Translations under genes and position numbers: made by a program
In this document: positions 43,434 to 53,301 of the stretch, in pieces
How positions within the stretch are numbered: the first letter of the stretch is position 1
Layout of the letters: every line of letters starts with the position of its first letter
The notes under the pieces: generated by a model
What the model was told of the DNA's origin: nothing
Databases searched by the model: none
The model's input: the letters and a program-made list of their open reading frames with translations, nothing else
Assembly: GCF_012027495.1 (NCBI RefSeq)
Contig: NZ_SNUK01000002.1
Coordinates: 248,001 to 312,000, forward strand
DNA: 64,000 bases
Source of the DNA: Thermococcus sp. JdF3
Lineage (GTDB): Archaea; Methanobacteriota_B; Thermococci; Thermococcales; Thermococcaceae
Direction of reading: 5' to 3'

Positions 43434-44537
43434 TTGAGATACGTTAAGCTCCCGAAGGAAAACACCCACGTTTTCCTTGAAAGGCTGAAGGAGTGGGGCA
43501 AGCTCTACGCCCCGGTTAAGATATCCGAGAAGTTCTACGACTTCAGGGAAATAGACGACGTCAAAAAGGTGGAGTTCAGTTACAACAGGACGATAATGCC
43601 GCCGAAGAAGTTCTTCTTCCTGCCGAGGGAGAAGCTCTTCGAGTTCAACCTTGCAAAAGCGGAGTACAAGGAGGTCATAGAGGACGTCGAGCCCTTCGTG
43701 CTCTTCGGTCTCCACGCCTGCGACATCTTCGGCCTCAAGGTGCTCGACACCGTGTACCTCGACGAGCTCCCGGACAAGTACTACAAGGTCCGCAGGGAGA
43801 AGGGCATAATCATAGGCATCAGCTGTATGCCCGACGAGTACTGCTTCTGCAACCTGCGCGAGACCGACTTCGCTGACGACGGCTTCGACCTGTTCCTGCA
43901 CGAGCTTCCGGACGGCTGGCTCGTTCGCGTCGGAACCCCGACCGGCCACAGGATAGTGGACAAGAACATCAAGCTCTTCGAGGAGGTCACCACCGAGGAC
44001 ATCTGCAACTTCCGCGAGTTCGAGAACAAACGCTCGAAGGCCTTCAAGTACCACGAGGACTGGAGCAACCTGCGCTATCTCCTCGAGCTCGAGATGGAGC
44101 ACCCGATGTGGGACGAGCAGGCTGAGATATGCCTCGCCTGCGGCAACTGCAACACCACCTGCCCGACCTGCCGCTGCTACGAGGTGCAGGACATAGTCAG
44201 CCTCGACGGTGAAACCGGCTACCGCGAGAGGCGCTGGGACTCCTGCCAGCTCAGGAGCCACGGCCTCGTTGCAGGAAACCACAACTTCAGGCCGACCAAG
44301 AAAGACCGCTTCCGCAACAGGTACCTCTGTAAGAACTCCTACAACGAGAAGCTCGGCATAAGCTTCTGTGTCGGCTGCGGCAGGTGCACATACTTCTGCC
44401 CGGCGGGAATAAGCTTCGTGAAGAACCTGCGCACGATCATGGGACTTGAGGAGAAGACGTGCCCGGGAGAGGTAAGCGAGGAAATCCCGAAGAGGGGATT
44501 CGCCTACGCCTCGGAGATAAGGGGTGAGGACATATGA
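43434..44537 (+). CDS. hydB: sulfhydrogenase beta subunit (Fe-S)
   Basis: A 367-residue Fe-S subunit of the cytosolic NiFe hydrogenase (sulfhydrogenase), related to anaerobic sulfite reductase subunit A. Two 4Fe-4S motifs lie in the second half: [17 protein letters not shown] near residue 232 and [14 protein letters not shown] near residue 310. It passes electrons between the diaphorase subunit and the hydrogenase dimer. The start is TTG 43434 (MRYVKLPKE), because GGAGGTGG ends five bases before it. Codon use is strongly biased to C/G third positions, unlike the neighbouring minus-strand island, which fits high expression. Confidence 0.92.
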   Translation: MRYVKLPKENTHVFLERLKEWGKLYAPVKISEKFYDFREIDDVKKVEFSYNRTIMPPKKFFFLPREKLFEFNLAKAEYKEVIEDVEPFVLFGLHACDIFGLKVLDTVYLDELPDKYYKVRREKGIIIGISCMPDEYCFCNLRETDFADDGFDLFLHELPDGWLVRVGTPTGHRIVDKNIKLFEEVTTEDICNFREFENKRSKAFKYHEDWSNLRYLLELEMEHPMWDEQAEICLACGNCNTTCPTCRCYEVQDIVSLDGETGYRERRWDSCQLRSHGLVAGNHNFRPTKKDRFRNRYLCKNSYNEKLGISFCVGCGRCTYFCPAGISFVKNLRTIMGLEEKTCPGEVSEEIPKRGFAYASEIRGEDI

Positions 44538-45418
44538 GCGAGGTAGTTCCAAGGGAGATTATGATGCCAGAGGAGAACCCCTACGCGCTCCACAGAGCGA
44601 AGGTTCTCAAGGTTTATCAGCTGACCGAGACCGAGAAGCTGTTCCTGTTCCGCTTCGAAGACCCCGAACTGGCCGAGAAGTGGACCTTCAGGCCCGGACA
44701 GTTCGTCCAGCTCACAATCCCCGGCGTTGGCGAGGTTCCGATAAGCATATGCTCCTCCGCGATGAGGAAGGGATTCTTCGAGCTGTGCATCAGGAAGGCC
44801 GGAAGGGTCACCACGGTCATCCACAAGCTCCAGCCCGGCGACACCGTCCTCGTTCGCGGCCCCTACGGAAACGGCTTCCCCGTTGACGACTGGGAGGGGA
44901 TGGACCTGCTCCTTATAGCTGCGGGTCTCGGTACGGCTCCGCTCAGGAGCGTCTTCCTCTACGCCATGGACAACCGCTGGAAGTACGGCAACATAACCTT
45001 CATCAACACGGCCCGCTATGGAAAAGACCTGCTCTTCTACAAGGAGCTCGAGGCGATGAAGGACCTCGCCGAGGCCGAGAACGTCAAGATAATCCAGAGC
45101 GTCACCCGCGACCCGGAGTGGCCGGGACTGCACGGAAGGCCGCAGAACTTCATAGTTGAAGCCAACACCAACCCGAAGAAGACCGCCATAGCCATCTGCG
45201 GTCCGCCGAGGATGTACAAGTCGGTCTTTGAGTCCCTCATCAACTACGGTTACAGGCCTGAGAACATATTCGTCACGCTGGAGAGGAAGATGAAGTGCGG
45301 AATAGGAAAGTGCGGCCACTGCAACGTCGGAACGAGCACGAGCTGGAAGTACATCTGTAAGGACGGCCCGGTCTTCACGTACTTCGACATAGTATCAACG
45401 CCTGGCTTACTGGACTGA
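44534..45418 (+). CDS. hydG: sulfhydrogenase gamma subunit (FAD, NAD(P)H, 2Fe-2S)
   Basis: A 294-residue diaphorase subunit. The FAD domain has [20 protein letters not shown], the NAD(P)H domain has [15 protein letters not shown] and [11 protein letters not shown], and the C-terminal 2Fe-2S site is [13 protein letters not shown] with a later Cys. It connects the enzyme with NADP(H) or NAD(H). The start overlaps the hydB stop (ATGA). Confidence 0.93.
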   Translation: MSEVVPREIMMPEENPYALHRAKVLKVYQLTETEKLFLFRFEDPELAEKWTFRPGQFVQLTIPGVGEVPISICSSAMRKGFFELCIRKAGRVTTVIHKLQPGDTVLVRGPYGNGFPVDDWEGMDLLLIAAGLGTAPLRSVFLYAMDNRWKYGNITFINTARYGKDLLFYKELEAMKDLAEAENVKIIQSVTRDPEWPGLHGRPQNFIVEANTNPKKTAIAICGPPRMYKSVFESLINYGYRPENIFVTLERKMKCGIGKCGHCNVGTSTSWKYICKDGPVFTYFDIVSTPGLLD

Positions 45419-45428
45419 GGTGGTGGAG

Positions 45429-46220
45429 ATGGAAGGAAAGGTCAGAATTGGGTTTTACGCTCTCACCTCATGCTACGGCTGTCAGCTCCAGCTGGCCATG
45501 ATGGACGAGATACTCCAGCTGCTCCCGCACGCGGAAATCGTCTGCTGGTTCATGCTTGAGCGCGACAGCTACGAGGACGAGCCTGTGGACATAGCCTTCA
45601 TCGAGGGAAGCGTCTCCACCGAGGAGGAAGTCGAGCTCGTCAAGAAGATACGCGAGAACGCGAAGATAGTCGTCGCCGTCGGTTCCTGTGCCGTCCACGG
45701 CGGTGTGCAGAGCTGGGAGAAGGACAAGAGCCTTGAGGAGCTCTGGAAGACCGTCTACGGCGACGGAAAAGTCAAGTTCGAGCCGAAGATGGCCGAGCCG
45801 GTCGAGAACTACATCAAAGTCGACTACCGCATCTACGGCTGCCCGCCGGAGAAGAAGGACTTCCTCTACGCCCTCGGTACCTTCCTCGTCGGCTCGTGGC
45901 CGGAGGACATAGACTACCCGGTCTGCGTCGAGTGCAGGCTGAAGGGACACCCGTGCGTACTCATAGAGAAAGGAGAGCCGTGCCTTGGCCCGATAACGAG
46001 GGCCGGCTGCGACGCGAGGTGCCCGGGATTCGGGGTGGCGTGCATCGGTTGCCGCGGCGCGATAGGCTACGACGTTGCCTGGTTCGACTCACTAGCCAAG
46101 ACATTCAAGGAGAAGGGACTCACCAAGGAGGATATACTCCAGCGCATGAAGATGTTCAACGCCCACAACCCGAAGCTCGAAGAGATGGTTGAGAAGATAT
46201 TCCAGGGGGTGGAAGAATGA
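45429..46220 (+). CDS. hydD: sulfhydrogenase delta (small) subunit
   Basis: A 263-residue hydrogenase small subunit with three Fe-S clusters. Ligands lie in [31 protein letters not shown], then [31 protein letters not shown] and [13 protein letters not shown] 45429 with the overlapping GAGGTGGTGG site is preferred over the GTG at 45420. It overlaps hydA by four bases. Confidence 0.93.
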   Translation: MEGKVRIGFYALTSCYGCQLQLAMMDEILQLLPHAEIVCWFMLERDSYEDEPVDIAFIEGSVSTEEEVELVKKIRENAKIVVAVGSCAVHGGVQSWEKDKSLEELWKTVYGDGKVKFEPKMAEPVENYIKVDYRIYGCPPEKKDFLYALGTFLVGSWPEDIDYPVCVECRLKGHPCVLIEKGEPCLGPITRAGCDARCPGFGVACIGCRGAIGYDVAWFDSLAKTFKEKGLTKEDILQRMKMFNAHNPKLEEMVEKIFQGVEE

Positions 46221-47506
46221 AGAACCTTTACCTTCCCATCACCGTTGACCACATAGCGCGCGTTGAGGGCAAGGGCGGCGTTGAGATAGTCGTCGGCGAC
46301 GAGGGTGTCAAGGAGGTCAAGCTCAACATCATCGAGGGGCCAAGGTTCTTCGAGGCCATCACCGTGGGTAAGAAGCTCGACGAGGCCCTGGCGGTCTACC
46401 CGAGGATATGCTCATTCTGTTCGGCTGCCCACAAGCTCACCGCGGTGGAGGCCGCCGAAAAGGCGATAGGCTTCACACCGCGCGAGGAAATCCAGGCACT
46501 CAGAGAGGTCCTCTACATCGGCGACATGATAGAGAGCCACGCGCTCCACCTGTACCTCCTCGTCCTCCCGGACTACCTCGGCTACTCCAACCCGCTCAAG
46601 ATGGTGAACGAGTACAAGAAGGAGATAGGCATAGCCCTCGACCTCAAGAACCTCGGAAGCTGGATGATGGACGAACTCGGAGCGAGGGCGATACACCAGG
46701 AGAACGTGGTCCTCGGAGGCTTCGGCAAGCTGCCCGACAAGGCCACCCTTGAGACCATGAAGAAGCGCCTTCAGGAGGCCCTCCCAAAGGCCGAGTACAC
46801 CTTCGAGCTGTTCTCCAAGCTCGAGCAGTACGGGGAGGTCGAGGGGCCGATAATCCACATGGCGGTAAAGCCGAGGGGAGACGTCTACGGCATCTACGGC
46901 GACTACATCAAGGTGAGCGACGGTTTCGAGTTCCCGGTCGAGGACTACAAGAAGCACATCGTCGAGAAGGTCGTTGAGCACAGCTTCGCCAAGCACAGCT
47001 TCTACAAGGGCGAGAAGCCCTTTATGGTCGGTGCGCTTCCGAGGCTGGTCAACAACGCGGAGACACTCTACGGAAGGGCCAGGGAGCTCTACGAGAGCCA
47101 CAGAGACCTGCTCAGGCCGACCAACCCCTTCGCGAACAACCTCGCCCAGGCGCTTGAGCTGGTCTACTTCACGGAGAGGGCTATCGACCTCATAGACGAG
47201 GCCCTCGCCAAGTGGCCGATAGCACCGAGGGACAGGGTTGAGGTGAAGGACGGCTTTGGCGTCAGCGCCACCGAGGCCCCGCGCGGAATCGTCACCTACG
47301 CCCTTGAGGTCAAGGACGGAAGGGTTGCCTACGCGGACATAATCACGCCGACGGCCTACAACTTCGCCATGATGGAGGTCCACGTCAGGATGATGGCGGA
47401 GAAGCACTACAACGACGACCCGGAGAGGCTCAAGTACCTCACCGAGATGGTCGTTCGCGCCTACGACCCGTGCATCTCCTGTTCGGTGCACGTGGCGAGG
47501 CTCTGA
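46217..47506 (+). CDS. hydA: sulfhydrogenase alpha (large, NiFe) subunit
   Basis: A 429-residue catalytic subunit of the cytosolic hydrogenase. The NiFe ligands are in [13 protein letters not shown] (about residue 64) and [13 protein letters not shown] at the C-terminus, where the protease trims the last residues after His. The enzyme interconverts H2 and NADPH and can reduce polysulfide. The maturation protease gene at 48171 is 0.7 kb downstream on the same strand. Confidence 0.95.
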   Translation: MKNLYLPITVDHIARVEGKGGVEIVVGDEGVKEVKLNIIEGPRFFEAITVGKKLDEALAVYPRICSFCSAAHKLTAVEAAEKAIGFTPREEIQALREVLYIGDMIESHALHLYLLVLPDYLGYSNPLKMVNEYKKEIGIALDLKNLGSWMMDELGARAIHQENVVLGGFGKLPDKATLETMKKRLQEALPKAEYTFELFSKLEQYGEVEGPIIHMAVKPRGDVYGIYGDYIKVSDGFEFPVEDYKKHIVEKVVEHSFAKHSFYKGEKPFMVGALPRLVNNAETLYGRARELYESHRDLLRPTNPFANNLAQALELVYFTERAIDLIDEALAKWPIAPRDRVEVKDGFGVSATEAPRGIVTYALEVKDGRVAYADIITPTAYNFAMMEVHVRMMAEKHYNDDPERLKYLTEMVVRAYDPCISCSVHVARL

Positions 47507-47556
47507 TTTCTCAACTTTTTTAAGGCCTTGAGAATTACCAAAGACTGGGGAGGAAA

Positions 47557-47772
47557 ATGGGAGAGATAGTCATCCGGGTGAACGTTCCCGAGGGTTATGA
47601 GGAGAGCTTCAAAAAAGAAGTTGAGGAGATGGCCAAATACCTCAGAAACCGCGAAAAACTACGGAAAAACATGGAGAAGCTCTTTGGGATACTCAAGACA
47701 GACAAAACATGGAAAGAGATGAAGAGGGAGATGCATGAGGAACGTCTTGCTAGATACCTCGATTCTTATTGA
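47557..47772 (+). CDS. vapB: VapB-type antitoxin
   Basis: A 71-residue acidic/basic helical protein (starts MGEIVIRVNVPEGYEESFKK) whose gene overlaps the PIN toxin gene by 38 bp. An N-terminal strand followed by long charged helices and an arginine-rich end fits archaeal VapB antitoxins. The GGAGGAAA site precedes ATG 47557, and a T-rich/TATA-like CTTTTTTAAG lies at 47514-47523. Lower GC than hydA suggests a different origin. Confidence 0.75.
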   Translation: MGEIVIRVNVPEGYEESFKKEVEEMAKYLRNREKLRKNMEKLFGILKTDKTWKEMKREMHEERLARYLDSY

Positions 47773-48166
47773 GCACTTCAAGGGGAACCCTAAAGCCAGG
47801 AAAATCCTTTTGGGTCTCATAGATTCGGGTGACACCCTCTTTGTGAATCCAATAGTCTTCAGTGAGGTTGTCTACCTCCTGATCGGCTTCTATTCTGGTG
47901 TATCCCCGAGGAGTATAAAGGGAAAACCTGAAAGACTGCCTTCAGAACTGGATCTGATTTTTGAATCCCTTCAAGAGTATGCCTTTGTCGAACTCGGCGG
48001 GAGGACGTCTCAAATAGCCAAAAACCTCATCCAAAAGTACGCCATGCTCCCTAACGATGCACTGATTCTTGCAACCTGCATCGAGCACGGTTTTGCACTG
48101 GCAACTCTCGATGACGACTTTCCTGGCCCCGCGAAGGCGGAAGGTGTTGAACTTATAACGGGGTGA
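47735..48166 (+). CDS. vapC: VapC-type PIN-domain ribonuclease toxin
   Basis: A 143-residue PIN-domain protein. Acidic metal ligands are in VLLDTSILIEHF (Asp7), the Glu in VFSEVVYLL, Asp in MLPNDALILATC and Asp in LATLDDDFPG. VapC toxins cut tRNA or rRNA and are held inactive by VapB. The pair is placed between the sulfhydrogenase operon and its maturation protease. Confidence 0.88.
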   Translation: MRNVLLDTSILIEHFKGNPKARKILLGLIDSGDTLFVNPIVFSEVVYLLIGFYSGVSPRSIKGKPERLPSELDLIFESLQEYAFVELGGRTSQIAKNLIQKYAMLPNDALILATCIEHGFALATLDDDFPGPAKAEGVELITG

Positions 48167-48170
48167 TTCC

Positions 48171-48626
48171 ATGAGAACCCTCATCCTTGCACTCGGCAAC
48201 GAACTGATGAAGGACGATGGAATAGGACTGAAGGCCGGCAGAATACTCTCGGAAAAGGGCTACAACGTCCTCGATGTCGGCACGGACATATTCATGCTCT
48301 CCGCCCACTACAAAGGCGAGGAGCGGTTGATAATCATCGATGCAATCCTGAGCGAAAAGTTCCGGCCGGGCGAGATAATCCACCTGAGGGGCGAGGAAGT
48401 CTTCGATAAGCTGAAGGCCGAGATAAGGAGCGCCCACTTTATGGGAGCGATAGACGGCCTTAAGCTCCTTATGGCTATGGACGAGCGCCTTGCCAAAGCC
48501 GATATCCACTTTATCGGCGTCGTCGCGAAGGAGATAGACCTCGGAATGGAGCTCAGCGAGGAAGTCGAGAAGGCCCTTCCCAAAGTGGTCGAACTCGTTG
48601 AAAAACTTGCAGAAACTGAATCATAG
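48171..48626 (+). CDS. NiFe hydrogenase maturation protease
   Basis: A 151-residue HycI/HyaD/FrxA-family endopeptidase that removes the C-terminal peptide of a NiFe large subunit after nickel insertion. The nickel-sensing motif is GNELMKDDGIG (Glu11, Asp16), with further ligands in the VGTDIF segment and SAHFMGAIDGL. The gene begins four bases after vapC. Three candidate large subunits (46217, 35021, 24954) are in this window; the position suggests HydA. Confidence 0.9.
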   Translation: MRTLILALGNELMKDDGIGLKAGRILSEKGYNVLDVGTDIFMLSAHYKGEERLIIIDAILSEKFRPGEIIHLRGEEVFDKLKAEIRSAHFMGAIDGLKLLMAMDERLAKADIHFIGVVAKEIDLGMELSEEVEKALPKVVELVEKLAETES

Positions 48627-48662
48627 AATTAAATAAAAATTGAATCGAAGAACCGCCGAGAA

Positions 48663-48956
48663 TCAACCAAATAGCATCTCCAGCTCCTTCTTCATTATAC
48701 CTCTGTTCATCAGCAGGTGGATTATTATGAGGAACATCATTACGATGCCGTAGCGGGCGCGGAGCTTGAGGAAGTCGAGCTGTGTCATTCCAAGGAAGCT
48801 GCCGTTTTTACTGGAGATCAGCGTTCCAATCGTTATGAAGATGACTCCCAGAAAGCCCACGAAGAGTATCAGCGAGAATGCAGCCTTTATCTTGAGTTTC
48901 TTTCTCAGTTTGGGATTTCTCTTAGCCTCTTCGAAAGCCTTTGCCATCGGGTCCAT
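48663..48956 (-). CDS. two-helix membrane protein, unknown function
   Basis: A 97-residue protein with a basic N-terminus (EEAKRNPKLRKKLKIK), a membrane helix (AAFSLILFVGFLGVIFITIG), a short polar loop and a second helix (GIVMMFLIIIHLLM) followed by a charged tail. No motif is recognised. It has its own promoter: TATA-like GTTTTAAC at 48994-48987 on the minus strand, with the inverted repeat TTAGG-TTTT-CCTAA (49001-49014) just upstream. Confidence 0.7.
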   Translation of the reverse strand: MDPMAKAFEEAKRNPKLRKKLKIKAAFSLILFVGFLGVIFITIGTLISSKNGSFLGMTQLDFLKLRARYGIVMMFLIIIHLLMNRGIMKKELEMLFG

Positions 48957-49066
48957 GCTATCACCCTAAAGGTAAACTCCCGAACCGTTAAAACCTTTAG
49001 TTAGGTTTTCCTAATGAAAAACCGGGAGAAATCTGGAGAACAAGAAAATAAAAGAAAAATTTTCAA

Positions 49067-50416
49067 TCACATGCCACCGCTGACCGCCAGCTCTATTATC
49101 TTCCTTATCTCCACGAGGAACTCCATCGGGATGTCCTTCAGCATGGGTTCAAGGAAGCCCTTGACTATAAGCTGGGTCGCCTTCTCCTCGCTCAGGCCAC
49201 GGCTCATGAGGTAGAACAGCTCCTCCTCCCGTATCTTGCCTATGGCCGCTTCGTGGCTGAGCTCTGCATCATCGACCCTGCTCACAAGGCCGGGGTATGT
49301 CTCCATCGTGGCACTGTCGCTCATCAGCAGTGCGTCGCAGCTTATGTGTCCCCTGGTCCTTGGTGCCTCCGCCTTTATGACGCCCCTCGTTATCACCGTG
49401 CTCTCGTCCATTATGACGGCCTTACTGGCGTTTATTCCCGCGGCGCCCCTGCCCCGAAGGTACATCTCGCCGCCAAGATCAACGTACCAGTCATTCTGGC
49501 CGAGGATTATGCCGTTCAACTCCACGTAGCCGTTCTCGTCCACCCAGTACTTGGGGTTGGCTATGTTGCTCCTGCCCGTTCCGAGGCCGACGGTGGTGTT
49601 GATGAAGCGCGCTCCTTTGCCGATTCTCGCCCTGGTCATTGGCCTCGTGTGAACGTACTCCGGCCAGTTCTGGAGGACGGTCAGCTGGGCCCTGGCGCCG
49701 TCGCCGATGTATGCCTCTGTCATGTCGAGGTGGAGGGAGTGCTTGAGCAGAATCGGCGCGGTACAGCCCTCGATGAGATGGAACTCCGTGTTCTTCTCGG
49801 CGATTATGATTATGTGCGGCGCCTGGGCCAGTGCGCTCTCCTGAATGAGGAAGAACAGGTGCAGCGGGAACGGGACCTTGAGTCCCTCCTTGAGGTAGAG
49901 GAATATCCCACCGTTCCACACCGCGGTGTGATAGGCGGCAAGCTTGCTCTCGTCAGCCCGAAACATCTGGAGGAAGTGCCTCTTAACAACGTCCGGGTAC
50001 CTCCTGACGGCATCCTCCATCGGCAGAACGATAAGACCCTTCTTCTCCCACTCCCTGAGGAACTCGTTGTAGATTACACCCGTGTCCGTCTGAACGGCCA
50101 GACCGGCTATGTACTTCTGCTCAACTTCACTTATGCCCAGTCTGTCGAGGAGGGCCTTCATCTCCGGGGGCAGGTCATCGAGACTCTCGATGTTCTCGGG
50201 AACTCCCGCTATCTCCGGCTTGGCGATGAACTTAAGCAGCTCCTCCTCGCTGATTATGGGGTCCCTGTGCGGGGCCCTCTCGAATGCCTCCAGAGCCCTG
50301 TACCTTATCCTCGTCATCCACTCCGGCTCTTTGTTCCTCCTGGCGAGGTTCTCTATCTCCTGTGCTATGATCTCCTTGGCCTCCTGAATGGTCACGGAGT
50401 CGGGATGGGGGCTCAT
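49067..50416 (-). CDS. sufB: SufB/SufD-family Fe-S scaffold protein
   Basis: A 449-residue Fe-S cluster assembly protein. The right-handed beta-helix core is recognised by PFPLHLFFLIQ, the ARAQLTVLQNW turn and AGINASKAVIMDE, and the C-terminal helical part by DDAELSHEAAIGKIREEELFYL, which is the SufB/SufD signature. It works with SufC; the stop of sufC overlaps its start (ATGA). No second Suf scaffold, SufS or SufU lies nearby, as in many archaea that have a minimal SufBC pair. Confidence 0.88.
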   Translation of the reverse strand: MSPHPDSVTIQEAKEIIAQEIENLARRNKEPEWMTRIRYRALEAFERAPHRDPIISEEELLKFIAKPEIAGVPENIESLDDLPPEMKALLDRLGISEVEQKYIAGLAVQTDTGVIYNEFLREWEKKGLIVLPMEDAVRRYPDVVKRHFLQMFRADESKLAAYHTAVWNGGIFLYLKEGLKVPFPLHLFFLIQESALAQAPHIIIIAEKNTEFHLIEGCTAPILLKHSLHLDMTEAYIGDGARAQLTVLQNWPEYVHTRPMTRARIGKGARFINTTVGLGTGRSNIANPKYWVDENGYVELNGIILGQNDWYVDLGGEMYLRGRGAAGINASKAVIMDESTVITRGVIKAEAPRTRGHISCDALLMSDSATMETYPGLVSRVDDAELSHEAAIGKIREEELFYLMSRGLSEEKATQLIVKGFLEPMLKDIPMEFLVEIRKIIELAVSGGM

Positions 50417-51153
50417 TCTCCCACCTCCTCGAATATCCTGCCGAAGCCCTCGCTCTCTATCCTCTCCACCAGTTCGCCGCTTCCGGTCTTCACTATCCTG
50501 CCGTCCTTCATTACGTGGACCCTGAGCTTCTCCCGATCGAGGTGTCCGAGTATCCTGCCGTAGTGTGTGATGAGGAGCACGGCCGTGCCGCGCTGGTGTA
50601 GCTCCTCTATCTTCCTGCTGATGACGCTCAGGGAGTCAACGTCGACGCCGCTGTCAGGTTCATCCAGGATGAGGAGCTTCGGCTCTATGAGGAGCGCCTG
50701 GAGGAGCTCAAGTCGCTTCCTCTCGCCTCCAGAGAAGCCAACGTTAACGTAGCGGTGAAGGTCCTCCTCCCGGAACCACAGCTCCTCCGCCTTTTTGACT
50801 ATCCTGTCGTAGGCCTCTACGGGATCAACGCCCTTCGTCTCAACCAGAACCTGCTGGAGGAACTCGATGATCCTAACGCCCTCAACCTCGTGGGGGTGCT
50901 GGAAGGCCAGCATTATCCCCCTCCTGGCCCGCTCGTCGGGGCCAAAGCCGGTTATATCCTCCCCGTCGAAGAGTATCCTTCCGCCCTCCACGGAGTACCT
51001 GGGATGACCGGCTATTGTGAGGGCCAGCGTTGATTTCCCAGAGCCGTTCGGTCCCATGACAACGTGAAACTCACCTGGATTCACTTCGAGGGTAAGGCCT
51101 TTGAGTATGGCCCTGCCCTCCACCGAGACTTGAAGGTTCTCAACTTTGAGCAT
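50413..51153 (-). CDS. sufC: SufC ATPase
   Basis: A 246-residue ABC-type ATPase. Walker A is GPNGSGKST near residue 33, the Q-loop is AFQHPHEVEG, the signature is FSGGERKRLELL, Walker B is LLILDEPDSGVD and the switch His is in LLITHYGRIL. It powers cluster assembly on SufB. ATG 51153 has GAGGTGAGC immediately upstream. Confidence 0.93.
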   Translation of the reverse strand: MLKVENLQVSVEGRAILKGLTLEVNPGEFHVVMGPNGSGKSTLALTIAGHPRYSVEGGRILFDGEDITGFGPDERARRGIMLAFQHPHEVEGVRIIEFLQQVLVETKGVDPVEAYDRIVKKAEELWFREEDLHRYVNVGFSGGERKRLELLQALLIEPKLLILDEPDSGVDVDSLSVISRKIEELHQRGTAVLLITHYGRILGHLDREKLRVHVMKDGRIVKTGSGELVERIESEGFGRIFEEVGE

Positions 51154-51279
51154 TAGCTCACCTCCGTGGGTAACGTGGATGGGACGTTTTTTAAGCATTT
51201 CCGGACATGAATGGGAACCACAAATCAAAACACGGTTATCAGAGGAATTTACGAGCGACTAAGAATGGAAGGGAAAAGC

Positions 51280-53184
51280 TCAAAGGGAAAGCGGAAGCGC
51301 CTCCCTTATGCGCCTGAGAAGCTCTTCCTTCCGTTCGGTATCAACCAGGGCTATCTCAAGGACCTGGTCGATGGTATCGACCGGGAATATCTGTATCTTC
51401 TCCGCCTTGTCCCTGCTGAGGAAGACGTCCTTCTCGTTGGCCCTGGGGATTATGACCGTCTTTATGCCGGCCTCGATTGCGGCCTCTATCTTCGGCGTGG
51501 CGCCTCCTATCGGGAGCACCTCGCCGAGGACACTGAGTGAACCGGTCATGGCAACGTCCTGCCTTATCGGTATCTCCTCCAGCGCGGATATAACCGCGGT
51601 GGCCACGCTTATGCTCGCCGAGTCGCCCTCGACACCCTCGTAGGTCTGGAGGAACTGGACGTGTATATCGTAGCGGCTTATGTCCTCGCCCTTGTAGCGC
51701 TTGATTATCGCCGAGACGTTCTGAACTGCTTCCTTAGCTATCTCACCCAGCTTTCCGGTGACTATAATCTTGCCCTCCTCCTTGCTGGCGGCGGGGGCGA
51801 CGACCGCCTCTATCGGCAGGACTATACCGCTCTGCTCGCCTATGACGGCGAGACCGTTCACGCGGCCGATTCCCTTGCCGTCCGCCTTGATAACCTGGTA
51901 CTCCTTCTTCCTCTCGATGTACCAGTCGGCGAGCTGCTTCTCGAGCGGCTTTGCCATTCTGACGGCCTCTATCACGTCCTCCCTCTCGACGTACTTCCTG
52001 CCCTTCTTGACGGCTATGTCCCCCGCGGCCCTGACGATACCGCCGAGGTCACGGAGACGGAGGGTAAGGTGACCCTTTCTGCCTGCCCGCTTCTGGGCCT
52101 CCCTGACTACCTCCTCGACGGCCTCCCTGGTGAAGTGGGGTATCTTTCCGTCACGGATTACCTCCTGCGCGACGAACTGAACGAGCTTCTTTCTGTTCTC
52201 CAGGGTGTCCGGCATCGTCGTGCGCATGTAGACCTCGTAACCGTAGCCCCGTATACGGGAGCGCAGGGCGGGGTGCATCTTGTCAACGGTGTCGAGGTTT
52301 CCTGCCGCAACGAGGACGAAGTCACACGGTACCGGCTCGGTCCTGACCATGGCACCGCTCGACATCTCGCTCTGGCCGGTTATCGGGAACTTCTTCTCCT
52401 GCATGGCAGTGAGGAGGCTCTGCTGCATCTTGAGGCTCAGGGTCGCCACCTCATCTATGAACAGGACTCCCTTGTGGGCGCGGTGTATCATTCCCGGCTC
52501 AACCCTCTCGTGGGCGGGCGTTCCGAGGCCGCCGCTCTGGAACGGGTCGTGCCTGACGTCGCCGAGGAGCGCGCCCGCGTGCGCGCCGGTTGCGTCTATG
52601 AACGGCGCCTTGGTTCTGCCGCAGTTGTCCACGAGAAGCTTCGGGACGAGAACGGAGCCCTTGAGGCGCATGTTGGAGAGCGCCATTATGGTGAGTATAA
52701 CGACAAAGAGACCCATCAAGAGCGTCGTCGCGCTGAAGTCTATGAAAAGGGCGAGCATGACGGTGAACATAACGAACAGGAGGATGTAGGACTTTATATT
52801 CTCCTGGCCCTTGGCCTTCTCCCGGTACTTCTCGACTATCCTTCTTCCCTGGCAGGCGGGAACGGTCTTTATCTTGGGCATGTTCTCGTCTTCTGGGTTC
52901 GGGAAGACCAGTATGTCTTCGAGGTTCTCCGTCGGGAGAAGCTCCGCCATGGCCTGACCGAGCATGGACTTGCCGGTTCCAGGTTCCCCGATTAAAAGGA
53001 CGTGCCTCTTCTGGTTCGCCGCAGTTCTGATGACCTCGACGGCATGTTCCTGGCCGATAACCTGGTCTATGAGCTTCTCCGGAACCCTGATCTCCTCGGT
53101 GGTGCTGAAATCCACGCCCAGCTCCAGGCTCTCGCCGTACTCCCTGGGGGCCAGGGCCTCTTCAATCTTTTCTTTGTCCCCCAT
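51280..53184 (-). CDS. lon: membrane-anchored LonB ATP-dependent protease
   Basis: A 634-residue archaeal LonB. Walker A is GEPGTGKS at residues 66-73. Two membrane helices (about 131-150 and 153-171) are inserted in the AAA domain, Walker B is [11 protein letters not shown], and the C-terminal protease domain has the catalytic Ser in [12 protein letters not shown] and Lys in [10 protein letters not shown]. It degrades damaged or unfolded membrane and soluble proteins. ATG 53184 with GAGGGA is the real start; upstream in-frame codons belong to the opposite-strand gene. No intein interrupts it, although inteins occur in some Pyrococcus homologues. Confidence 0.94.
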   Translation of the reverse strand: MGDKEKIEEALAPREYGESLELGVDFSTTEEIRVPEKLIDQVIGQEHAVEVIRTAANQKRHVLLIGEPGTGKSMLGQAMAELLPTENLEDILVFPNPEDENMPKIKTVPACQGRRIVEKYREKAKGQENIKSYILLFVMFTVMLALFIDFSATTLLMGLFVVILTIMALSNMRLKGSVLVPKLLVDNCGRTKAPFIDATGAHAGALLGDVRHDPFQSGGLGTPAHERVEPGMIHRAHKGVLFIDEVATLSLKMQQSLLTAMQEKKFPITGQSEMSSGAMVRTEPVPCDFVLVAAGNLDTVDKMHPALRSRIRGYGYEVYMRTTMPDTLENRKKLVQFVAQEVIRDGKIPHFTREAVEEVVREAQKRAGRKGHLTLRLRDLGGIVRAAGDIAVKKGRKYVEREDVIEAVRMAKPLEKQLADWYIERKKEYQVIKADGKGIGRVNGLAVIGEQSGIVLPIEAVVAPAASKEEGKIIVTGKLGEIAKEAVQNVSAIIKRYKGEDISRYDIHVQFLQTYEGVEGDSASISVATAVISALEEIPIRQDVAMTGSLSVLGEVLPIGGATPKIEAAIEAGIKTVIIPRANEKDVFLSRDKAEKIQIFPVDTIDQVLEIALVDTERKEELLRRIREALPLSL

Positions 53185-53301
53185 TTTTCTTCCCTCTTTC
53201 GTTCTCTCAACTCCGAATGCTCGGGGCGATTTATAACTTTTTTGAGGCACCTGAGAAAAAGCTAAAATAGTGCATAGAATCCATAATGAATGGTGAAAGC
53301 G

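Noticed and set aside
51280-53184. Search for an intein in lon
   Set aside because: Homologues in Pyrococcus can carry inteins near the ATPase motifs; here the protein is continuous through Walker A, Walker B and the protease domain.
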